NCBI GenBank assembly: GCA_002359055.1
Contig: DEQC01000058.1
Span: 55,973-77,692, forward strand
Reading direction: 5' to 3'
From: Flavobacteriales bacterium UBA3376
Lineage (GTDB): Bacteria; Bacteroidota; Bacteroidia; Flavobacteriales; Weeksellaceae
Length of the DNA stretch: 21,720 nucleotides
The notes below the pieces were generated by a model. The model did not search any database. It was not told the origin of the DNA and saw only the letters and a program-made list of their open reading frames with translations. A program made the translations under genes and the position numbers. Positions 15,196 to 21,720 of this stretch are shown here, one piece after another; within the stretch, counting starts at the first letter, position 1, and each line of letters opens with the position of its first letter.

Positions 15196-15223
15196 ATGGA
15201 TATATATTATCTTAATAAAGAGA

Positions 15224-15231
15224 CAAAAATA
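15224..15231 (-). promoter_or_regulatory. Candidate -10 (TATTTTTG) for dnaN
   Basis: The minus strand matches TAnnTTTG exactly, 28 bases before the dnaN ATG, predicting a leader of about 20 bases. No TTTG -33 element at 18-21 bases upstream. It is the only good -10 in the gap between dnaN and the divergent META gene. Confidence 0.4.
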
Positions 15232-15331
15232 AGTCTTTTAGAGAGAAAACATATAATTTAAACGAAAATATATCAACAAGTTTTCCTATTGAATGGAGTT
15301 TTGTAAATTGCGAATTCTAAATAAAACTTTT

Positions 15332-15799
15332 ATGAGACTATTTTTTATAATTCTAACTACTTTTTTAATCTACTCTTGTAGTTCTCAAAAGGAATTGAGC
15401 GAGAACAGCAAAGAAGTGCAAATCATTGAAGAATCTAATATGGATCCAAATTTAAAAGGAAAATGGGTGTTGGAATATATGTCACCTGTCGATGGAAAAA
15501 ATGTTCAACAATTGTATAAAATTCAAATGCCTTATTTAACTTTTGTAGATGAAACTAAAGTCGCAGGAAACAATGGTTGCAACAATATCGCAGGAAGCTA
15601 TACACTTGATGGAAAAAGTATTTCATTTCACACAGATGATTTCAAATCCACTCGAATGTTCTGTCAAGGTGTGAACGAAAATGCTTTTATCGATATACTT
15701 AAAACGATCAATAATTATACTTTGATCGAAAATGGTAATAAACTGATGTTGCTAACTACTGATATAGCTTCAATGGTTTTTGTAAAAGCGGAAGAATAA
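15332..15799 (+). CDS. META-domain lipoprotein (second copy)
   Basis: A predicted 155-residue lipoprotein. The ATG at 15332 gives a proper signal peptide, MRLFFIILTTFLIYSC, with lipobox cysteine C16. An ATG at 15293 in the same frame would put 13 polar residues in front and spoil the signal, so it is rejected. The META domain covers residues about 38-150, with NNGCNNIAGSY (C83) and STRMFCQG (C111). It shares the domain and lipoprotein layout with the gene at 11138-11563 but has diverged strongly. The role is not known in detail; it is likely anchored in the outer membrane and faces the periplasm. Divergent from dnaN, convergent with the rRNA methylase gene. Confidence 0.85.
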   Translation: MRLFFIILTTFLIYSCSSQKELSENSKEVQIIEESNMDPNLKGKWVLEYMSPVDGKNVQQLYKIQMPYLTFVDETKVAGNNGCNNIAGSYTLDGKSISFHTDDFKSTRMFCQGVNENAFIDILKTINNYTLIENGNKLMLLTTDIASMVFVKAEE

Positions 15800-15821
15800 A
15801 ATTTATTTTTAAAACAAATAC

Positions 15822-15863
15822 AAACATCAAAAGCGAATATTCTTAAGCTTTTGATGTTTTTTT
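15822..15863 (+). terminator. Intrinsic terminator after the second META gene
   Basis: AAACATCAAAAGC (15822-15834) pairs with GCTTTTGATGTTT (15847-15859) around a 12-base loop, followed by a T run on the plus strand. The stop codon of the convergent rRNA methylase (15843-15845) lies inside the loop, and the right arm encodes its last residues (KTSKA). Confidence 0.8.
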
Positions 15864-16985
15864 ATTCTTTTTACTTCCTTCATAAATTTCATATTGAAGA
15901 AAATCGCATTCCAACTTTCCATTAAAAACCTTCAATCTTTTGGAAGGCCTTAAACCAACAAATTTTTTGGCTGTAAGATCTGAAGTGATAAACCATGCCA
16001 AAGTGTTTGGATAATTGTTCTTCAAAGTATCTCCAATTTGACTGTATAAAATCTCATTATCACTCTCCAACCTTTGGTTATATGGAGGATTGAAAACAAT
16101 CAAAACTGGAAACAAATCCTTTTCTGAAGTGAAAAAATCCTGATAGTTTACTGTAATGAATTCCTCTAAACCAGAATTCATAATGTTTTTCTCAGCAATT
16201 TCTAATGCATATGTATCAGTTTCGTATCCAACGATTTTACCCGTGAAATCTGAAATTCGCTTAAGTCTTGTTTCTTTGATCTTTTTGAATAATTCTGAAT
16301 CAAAATCTTTCCAATTTTCAAATCCAAACTTTTTTCTGTGAATTTGTGGAGGAATTTGCGCTGCAATGAAAGCTGCTTCTGTCAAAAATGTTCCTGAACC
16401 ACACATAGGATCTAAGAAATTCCCTTTGCCATCCCAACCAGCGATTTTCAACAATCCAGCCGCCAAAACTTCATTGATAGGAGCGATGCCATGTTCTAAT
16501 TTATATCCTCTTTTGTGTAGCGAATCTCCACTGCTATCCAATGATAGAGTGACTTTGTCATGACTGATATACAAGTCAAAAACTATATCAGCATTTTCCT
16601 TATCAACATTTGGACGCTTCCCGAAATTCTCCATGAATCTATCCACCAATGCATCTTTTACTTTCAATGAAGCATAATGTGAATGAGTGAAATATTGCGA
16701 ATAAACCGTTGGATTGATAACAAAGCTTTGGTCAACATCCATATAATTTTCCCATGGAAATTTCTTAAACCTTTGATACAATTGGTGTTCATTTTTTACA
16801 GAAAACGAATGTATGGGTTTAATGATTCTAAGTGCAGTCGACAAACTGTAATTCGCTTTGTACATAAAACCTAAATCACCATAGAATTCAACCAATCGAT
16901 TTTTCACAACTACATTAGCTGCTCCAATAGATTTTAGTTCATCTGACAAAATGTTTTCAAAACCATAAAAGGTTTTGGCTTGCAT
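15843..16985 (-). CDS. THUMP-domain 23S rRNA (guanine-N2) methyltransferase, RlmL-type
   Basis: A class I SAM-dependent RNA methyltransferase of the COG0116/RlmL N-terminal type. A ferredoxin-like domain followed by a THUMP RNA-binding domain occupies residues about 1-150. The Rossmann methylase domain carries the SAM loop DPMCGSGTFLTEAA (D192) and the catalytic NPPY motif (N299-Y302), typical of N2-guanine methylation. At 380 residues it lacks the second methylase half (RlmK) found in E. coli RlmL. The ATG at 16985 is used here. The frame continues 5 codons to a TTG at 17000 (MENYL), which resembles the N-terminus I recall for related flavobacterial proteins, so either start is possible. A TACTTTTG -10 box lies at 17015-17022. 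Confidence 0.9.
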   Translation of the reverse strand: MQAKTFYGFENILSDELKSIGAANVVVKNRLVEFYGDLGFMYKANYSLSTALRIIKPIHSFSVKNEHQLYQRFKKFPWENYMDVDQSFVINPTVYSQYFTHSHYASLKVKDALVDRFMENFGKRPNVDKENADIVFDLYISHDKVTLSLDSSGDSLHKRGYKLEHGIAPINEVLAAGLLKIAGWDGKGNFLDPMCGSGTFLTEAAFIAAQIPPQIHRKKFGFENWKDFDSELFKKIKETRLKRISDFTGKIVGYETDTYALEIAEKNIMNSGLEEFITVNYQDFFTSEKDLFPVLIVFNPPYNQRLESDNEILYSQIGDTLKNNYPNTLAWFITSDLTAKKFVGLRPSKRLKVFNGKLECDFLQYEIYEGSKKNKKTSKA

Positions 16986-17014
16986 TAAATAATTCTCCAA
17001 ATCAATTTTTTTTA

Positions 17015-17022
17015 CAAAAGTA
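17015..17022 (-). promoter_or_regulatory. Candidate -10 (TACTTTTG) for the rRNA methylase
   Basis: The minus strand matches TAnnTTTG exactly, just after the stop of the large secreted-protein gene. It predicts transcription from about 17009, which leaves a normal short leader for the ATG at 16985 but only a few bases for the TTG at 17000. There is no -33 TTTG at the expected spacing. Confidence 0.35.
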
Positions 17023-17030
17023 AACTTAAA

Positions 17031-20000
17031 TTATTGATTTCTGACTGATATACTACCTGTGATTTTTCGCCCATCTTCCAATGTGATGATGTACCAATAA
17101 TCTCCCGAAGCAACATTTCTACCCATATATGTACCATCCCAACGGAAATTAGGATCTATCATTCGATCGACAAACAATTTTCCATATCTATCGAAGATTT
17201 TAATGTTGGAATTTGGATAAGCTTCTAAACCTCTAATTTGTAAGAAATCGTTTACTCCGTCACCATTTGGAGAAATATAATTTGGAATTCCTAACACTCC
17301 AAATGTTCTCGATTCTGAATAACATCCATACCTCGATTGTACGATAATTTCATGTATTCCTGAAGGAACATCGTGAATGACATTAGAATTGTGCCATGTC
17401 AATCCGTTGTTATAACTGTATTTATAAGGTCCAAAACCTCCAGACGCTATAACTTTTATAGTATTTCCTTCGACTACAACATCGAGCACAGTCGGAGCAT
17501 CATCAAAAACAACTTCTATATCTCTTCTTGCCACACATTCATAATCCGACGATGTAACTTCTAAGGTATAAGTTCCTTCTTCAGTAAATTCAATATGCGT
17601 ATTGTGACTGATGATATTCCCTTCACTATCATACCAAGTGTAAGTATCAAATTCTTCGAAAAACTCAAAGGTTTTATTTACATCATCTATACAGAAATAA
17701 ACTTCAGGAGCAATGTCAAAAGTTGGAACTTCCAGAACTGACACATCAAAATCAACTATACCTGCACATCCACCTTCGCCTGAAGCTGCTCTTGCATAAA
17801 TTGTTTGAGGATTGGATGTGTTTTGGAAATTCGTTGGATCTTGAATTGCATTCACACCATCGATTGCATTTTGGATGGAAGTATAATAACTCACTTCGTA
17901 GTTGGTTCCACCCAATGCATTTTCAACTTCAAAATGCCTTTGAGTCAAATCGAAGAAAGCAATTCCATCACTGATTTCATAAGGATCATCACAAACTTCT
18001 AATACATCTGGCAAAACTTCATGCTTCAAAACAACATTGAGTTGAATTTCACCAATGCTGAAACAACCGTTTACATTTTCAAATCGTACGTAAACTATTT
18101 GACCATTTGAAGTATTTTGGTAATTCACTGGCAATGGGTTTACACCATCAAAAGCCTGGTTAAATGTTAAGTGATAAGAAACATCAAGTCCAGTGGTATT
18201 GTTTACAAAATCTGATAAAGCATCTGATAAATTAAAGTTCGCATAACTATCTAAACTACAATTTTCTAATGCAGTCTCACTCTCAATAAGTTCCGGAGCA
18301 TCCAACATTTCGATGGTAATCGTTTTATAATCCTGACAACTTCCATTTTGATTTCTAACCATCACATAAACTGTGGTCAGAGGAGAAGTAACTTCAAAAT
18401 TTTGTGGATTGGTAATTTCTGTTCCACCGATTTCCAAGAAATATTGATAGCTCACATTGATACCCGTTGAAACTACTATATTGTTTTGGGTTAAATCAAC
18501 AATTTCACTGCTATCATTTAAATTATCACAAATTGTAATATTGTCATTTTGAGTTTCAGGGAATTCATTCACCTTTAAGGTCAATTCCTCAATCACCAAA
18601 CAAGCTTCTTCAGCAGTCGTATCATACATACTTACGTAGATGATTTGTGGATTTGAAATATTGGTGTAATTCTCTGGATCATCTATTTCTTGAGTTAAAT
18701 TTTCATCTAAATAATAATTGAATTCGATGTTTTCACCTGTTCCGACCAATAAGTTAAATGCTAAATTGGTCAAATCAAATTCAGCAAATCCATCTCCATC
18801 GTCATCACATACTTCAGCTTCAAATGGAATATGATCTGGACCTATTGCAACATTTAATTCGATTTCTGCAATGTTGAAACATCCATTTTCATCCATAACT
18901 CTTGCATAAACAGTTTGTGGATTAGTCGTATTCGTAAAATCATCTGACAAAGCGTTGTTCACATCACCTTCAAAAGCCTGATCAAAGTTTAAATAATATT
19001 GGAATTCAACATTTTCTGTGTTTTGATAAATATCAGTATTTGCATTTGGCAAATGGAAATTTGCAAATCCACTTTCACTACACAACTCTAACTCAGCATC
19101 CTCAACCTCTAAGACTGGATTCAAAATAATGGTCAATTCTTTGGTTTCGAAACAATTTTCACTATTGTTTTTTACTGTAACCGTAACAGTAGTAGGAGAG
19201 GCAGTTACCAAAAAGTTGGTTGGATCTGCAATTAAATCATTGTTTGCATCGAAATATTCATAAATCACATCGATACCATCAGTTACTACTATATTGTTTT
19301 GTGTTAAATCAACGATTTCATTGTTATCGTTTAAATTATCACAAACTGAAATATTATCGTTTTGCAATTCAGGGAATTCATCCACAAATAAAGTTAATTC
19401 TTCAACAGATTCACACAAATCACTTGATGAAGTGTCGATGATTTTCACATAAACGATTTGAGGGTTAGAAATATTGGTATAAGCCTCTGGAGAATCGATA
19501 GTTTGTGTCAAAGCTTCATCCAAATAATATTCAAATTCAATATTTGCAGCTGGGCCGACCAATAAGTTCACTGCGAAGTTTGTCAAATCAAATTCAGCAA
19601 ATCCATCTCCATTATCATCGCAAATTTCCGCTTGATAAGGCATATGTTCAGGTCCTGTCCCTACATTTAGTTCGAGTTCACTTACTTGAAAACATCCAAA
19701 AGGAGTTTCAGTCCTTACATAAACAATTGAACTTCCTGTAACTTCATAATTTAATAAGTTGGGCACCAAGTCGTTTGGATCTCCAGTTTCAGCTCCTTCA
19801 AGGGTTTGGAAAAATCTATGAATCACATTGGGAGTTGAAGAAATTTGATCATTATAATCGGGTAGAGCGAAGGTATAACTTCCTTCAGGTGCACAGACCG
19901 AGACTTCTACATCTTCAACTTCTGGGTTGTCTTCAATGACAATATAAACTTCTGCTTCTGTTTGACAAGACTGAGCAAAAACTTCAACTTTATAAGTTCC

Positions 20001-20984
20001 GGTTTCAGTAGCTACAAATTCGGGTTGAGTTGCACCAGGAACAAGGTTGTCGTTAAAATACCATTGGAAAGTAGCATCAGGAGCAGTAGTGTTAGCAATG
20101 ATAGTGTATTCATCTACACCACAAATTACTGATCCATCTTCAACTTCCAATCCTTCTAAATCGATCAAACTTGAACCTAAACTAAATGATCCTGCTTCTA
20201 AAAAAACAGCTGAATCAAAAAGAGTGTCTTGTGAATCGGCAACTAATAATTTTATGCGATAGGTTTCACCTGCAATAACCTCAGAAGAGGCTGTAAGTAC
20301 GGTTGTTCTTCCGCCATGAGCTATGTATGGAAAGTTTCCAGGAACGTAATAAGTAGCGTCACCACAATAGTCATTATTTACATTATTAATTGTAACTGGC
20401 AAACCATTGGGAAGCAATGCAATGTTTTTTCCGCTCAATCCTGGGTCTGGAGTAATTCCAGGTCCACTGATAATGAATCCAAAAACATCATTATAATTTG
20501 AACATGAAAAAGTTGGATATTCATGAGAAGCAAAGATATAGTTGAAAGAAATTTCATTTCCGTAGGGAACGAAATCGAACTCAAAAATCGTTGCATTATT
20601 TGTCGTTCTATTGGCCAAAACATTAGCGTCAGGATCTCCAGTCCACGCACTAGAACCATCAGAAATAGAACCAGAACCTGGACCTATGACTTTGTTCGCA
20701 AATCCAGTGGTTAAAACAATTCCTTCTTCAAAAGGAAAATCTGAATTACCTTTTTGAAAGTAGCCCCAACTACGATTAGCATTTGGAAAAGGAGCTTGGT
20801 TATTTTCTTTCAATGTAAAGTTGCTAATATCGGAACACTCACCGCCATCAATCAAAACCTCTCTGGTCAGTTCTTCTGCATCGAGCGAACTTTCCATTTG
20901 ACCTGCGGGATTGACAATGATTGACTGTGATAAAGCAAATTGAAATATTATAAGGTTTAGTAAAATACTTAAAATTAATCTCAT
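17031..20984 (-). CDS. Large secreted protein: anchor-L domain, repeat modules, T9SS type B (CHU_C) C-terminus
   Basis: A 1317-residue extracellular protein. Signal peptide MRLILSILLNLIIFQFALS. Residues about 35-275 look like a choice-of-anchor-L domain (GIVLTTG, FDFVPYGNEISFNYIFASHEYP, DVFGFIISGPG, and a C-terminal VLTASSEV...YRIKLLVADSQD). An Ig-like segment follows at about 280-350. Then come about eight modules of 75-100 residues, each opening with a Cys-containing strand (for example VCDDDGDGFAEFDLTN and CDNLNDNNEIVDLTQNN) and closing with a YVR.....GC strand. They are arranged A-B-C, A-B-C, A-B. Ig-like repeats follow. The last 85 residues (from IPNYISPNGDGVNDFLQIRG to the final SISVRNQ) are the gliding-motility-associated C-terminal domain recognised by the type IX secretion system. 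It is probably surface-bound; the ligand is unknown. Confidence 0.93.
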   Translation of the reverse strand: MRLILSILLNLIIFQFALSQSIIVNPAGQMESSLDAEELTREVLIDGGECSDISNFTLKENNQAPFPNANRSWGYFQKGNSDFPFEEGIVLTTGFANKVIGPGSGSISDGSSAWTGDPDANVLANRTTNNATIFEFDFVPYGNEISFNYIFASHEYPTFSCSNYNDVFGFIISGPGITPDPGLSGKNIALLPNGLPVTINNVNNDYCGDATYYVPGNFPYIAHGGRTTVLTASSEVIAGETYRIKLLVADSQDTLFDSAVFLEAGSFSLGSSLIDLEGLEVEDGSVICGVDEYTIIANTTAPDATFQWYFNDNLVPGATQPEFVATETGTYKVEVFAQSCQTEAEVYIVIEDNPEVEDVEVSVCAPEGSYTFALPDYNDQISSTPNVIHRFFQTLEGAETGDPNDLVPNLLNYEVTGSSIVYVRTETPFGCFQVSELELNVGTGPEHMPYQAEICDDNGDGFAEFDLTNFAVNLLVGPAANIEFEYYLDEALTQTIDSPEAYTNISNPQIVYVKIIDTSSSDLCESVEELTLFVDEFPELQNDNISVCDNLNDNNEIVDLTQNNIVVTDGIDVIYEYFDANNDLIADPTNFLVTASPTTVTVTVKNNSENCFETKELTIILNPVLEVEDAELELCSESGFANFHLPNANTDIYQNTENVEFQYYLNFDQAFEGDVNNALSDDFTNTTNPQTVYARVMDENGCFNIAEIELNVAIGPDHIPFEAEVCDDDGDGFAEFDLTNLAFNLLVGTGENIEFNYYLDENLTQEIDDPENYTNISNPQIIYVSMYDTTAEEACLVIEELTLKVNEFPETQNDNITICDNLNDSSEIVDLTQNNIVVSTGINVSYQYFLEIGGTEITNPQNFEVTSPLTTVYVMVRNQNGSCQDYKTITIEMLDAPELIESETALENCSLDSYANFNLSDALSDFVNNTTGLDVSYHLTFNQAFDGVNPLPVNYQNTSNGQIVYVRFENVNGCFSIGEIQLNVVLKHEVLPDVLEVCDDPYEISDGIAFFDLTQRHFEVENALGGTNYEVSYYTSIQNAIDGVNAIQDPTNFQNTSNPQTIYARAASGEGGCAGIVDFDVSVLEVPTFDIAPEVYFCIDDVNKTFEFFEEFDTYTWYDSEGNIISHNTHIEFTEEGTYTLEVTSSDYECVARRDIEVVFDDAPTVLDVVVEGNTIKVIASGGFGPYKYSYNNGLTWHNSNVIHDVPSGIHEIIVQSRYGCYSESRTFGVLGIPNYISPNGDGVNDFLQIRGLEAYPNSNIKIFDRYGKLFVDRMIDPNFRWDGTYMGRNVASGDYWYIITLEDGRKITGSISVRNQ
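18294..19106 (-). repeat. 813-bp tandem duplication inside the secreted protein, copy 2
   Basis: This encodes residues about 627-897, the second A-B-C supermodule. Landmarks recur at exactly 813 bp: the AAATTCAGCAAATCCATCTC block near 18778 versus 19591, and TTGTTTT plus the following TTAAATCAAC at 18481 versus 19294. The unit is 271 residues, with no net frame change. A diverged third A-B copy follows toward the C-terminus. Confidence 0.75.
19107..19919 (-). repeat. 813-bp tandem duplication inside the secreted protein, copy 1
   Basis: This encodes residues about 356-626, the first A-B-C supermodule, starting at VEDVEVSVCAPEG. Copy 2 starts at the parallel VEDAELELCSESG. The B module is the best conserved part (CDDNGDGFAEFDLTNFA versus CDDDGDGFAEFDLTNLA). 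Confidence 0.75.
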
Positions 20985-21075
20985 ATTATATGTGTGTGTT
21001 AATCAAAATTGAACATAACTATCTAACGAAAATATATATATTTTTTTGTTTTATCAATTTTTCGACATTCTTAAT

Positions 21076-21083
21076 TACTTTTG
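21076..21083 (+). promoter_or_regulatory. Candidate -10 (TACTTTTG) for the ZIP transporter
   Basis: An exact TAnnTTTG match that ends only 5 bases before the ATG at 21089. If used, transcription would begin at or very near the start codon, giving a leaderless or nearly leaderless mRNA. No -33 TTTG at 18-21 bases. The opposite strand of this 104-bp divergent gap has only a weak match for the large secreted-protein gene (TATTTTCG, 21027-21034). Confidence 0.35.
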
Positions 21084-21088
21084 CAATC

Positions 21089-21720
21089 ATGTTTGAAATT
21101 CTAATTTTAATTCTTTCCGTAGTAATCGGATCATTACTTGGATATTTGTTTATAGGAAATAAAAAGCTTTCTCAATTTTTATTAGTCTTTAGTGGTGCTT
21201 ATTTTTTAGCCACTGCAGTTTTAGAAATTTTCCCTACGGTTTACGAAAGTCACAATCACAACATCGGATTATATGTTTTGGCTGGATTATTATTTCAAAT
21301 GTTGGTTGAATCTTTGAGTAAAGGTATCGAACATGGACATGTTCATTTTCATAATACTCAAAGTTTTCCTTACACTATTTTTATTGGATTATTTCTACAT
21401 TCATTTTTTGAAGGTATGCCAGTAACTCACCAACATTCAAATAATTTATTGTGGGCTATATTTATTCACAACATACCTATAACCATGGTATTGTATGGAA
21501 GTATTTCACATTTAAACATCAAAAAATTATATAAATTCATCTTTTTAGCTGTTTTTGCAATTGCAGGTCCACTTGGTGTTGTTTTTGGCGACACGATTTT
21601 GGCGGCTTATCATCAACAAGCATTGGCTTTTGTGGCGGGAATATTTATCCACATTGCAACAGTTATATTATTTGAAAGCAACGATACTCACAAATTTAAA
21701 GCCCAAAAGATCATCACTGT
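21089..21720 (+). CDS. ZIP-family metal transporter, 3' end outside the window
   Basis: 210 codons are visible and still open at the window edge. It is a multi-pass membrane protein starting MFEILILILSVVIGSLLGYL. A histidine-rich cytoplasmic loop (EHGHVHFH) precedes TM4, which carries HSFFEG (H104, S105, E108, G109). TM5 has HNIPI (H127, P130) in place of the usual HxxPEG. ZIP proteins take up zinc, iron or other divalent metals into the cytoplasm; the loss of the TM5 glutamate may alter metal choice. It is divergent from the large secreted-protein gene. Confidence 0.88.
   Translation, partial: MFEILILILSVVIGSLLGYLFIGNKKLSQFLLVFSGAYFLATAVLEIFPTVYESHNHNIGLYVLAGLLFQMLVESLSKGIEHGHVHFHNTQSFPYTIFIGLFLHSFFEGMPVTHQHSNNLLWAIFIHNIPITMVLYGSISHLNIKKLYKFIFLAVFAIAGPLGVVFGDTILAAYHQQALAFVAGIFIHIATVILFESNDTHKFKAQKIIT

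Noticed and set aside
15293..15331. Upstream ATG for the second META lipoprotein
   Set aside because: It would place 13 mixed polar residues before the signal peptide; the ATG at 15332 gives a standard lipoprotein signal.
17031..20984. CRISPR-like or phage-like reading of the regular repeats in this region
   Set aside because: The repeats are in frame, 813 bp long and protein coding; they have no short direct repeat/spacer structure.

Overview
The window looks like an ordinary chromosomal segment of a Flavobacteriia-type Bacteroidota. The evidence is direct: strongly AT-rich DNA; a very large secreted protein ending in a gliding-motility/type IX secretion (T9SS type B) C-terminal domain; several promoters matching the Bacteroidota consensus TTTG-N19-TAnnTTTG; no systematic Shine-Dalgarno sequences; and housekeeping proteins (GyrA, PheT, DnaN) with Bacteroidota-like sequences. 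I see no phage, insertion sequence, CRISPR array or defence system.

Layout. Bases 1-101 hold the 3' part of a tRNA-Leu(GAG) and its terminator. Bases 100-3871 (minus) encode a FUSC-family membrane protein and a cardiolipin synthase. The synthase is divergently transcribed from a long-form PhnA-domain protein (3983-4567, plus), with near-consensus promoters back to back. A small secreted, charged, coiled-coil protein (4674-4985, plus) has a perfect consensus promoter and ends at a bidirectional terminator. Bases 5060-9015 (minus) are a tight gyrA-TPR lipid-free secreted protein pair, gyrA first. Next come an unrecognised two-TM protein (9287-10042, minus) and a hemerythrin-domain protein (10176-10688, plus). 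A scar at about 10706-11061 follows, where the 3' end of an ABC-2 (NosY-like) permease gene abuts the possible 3' end of an unrelated reading frame.

Bases 11138-15195 (minus) carry dnaN, pheT and a META/HslJ lipoprotein. A second META lipoprotein (15332-15799, plus) lies on the other side of dnaN. A THUMP-domain rRNA methyltransferase (15843-16985, minus) and the 1317-residue anchor-L/CHU_C secreted protein (17031-20984, minus) follow. The window closes inside a ZIP-family metal transporter (21089 to end, plus).

The genes fall into core information processing (tRNA, GyrA, PheT, DnaN, rRNA methylase), envelope functions (FUSC, Cls, two META lipoproteins, secreted TPR and coiled-coil proteins, T9SS cargo) and metal or iron handling (hemerythrin, ZIP). 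The points most worth a second look are Leu at GyrA position 83 in the quinolone pocket, the gene-end scar near 10.95 kb, the 813-bp internal tandem duplication in the secreted protein, a duplicated 23-residue module in the TPR protein, and the well-preserved Bacteroidota promoters. I did not find convincing evidence of a wholly new multi-gene system.
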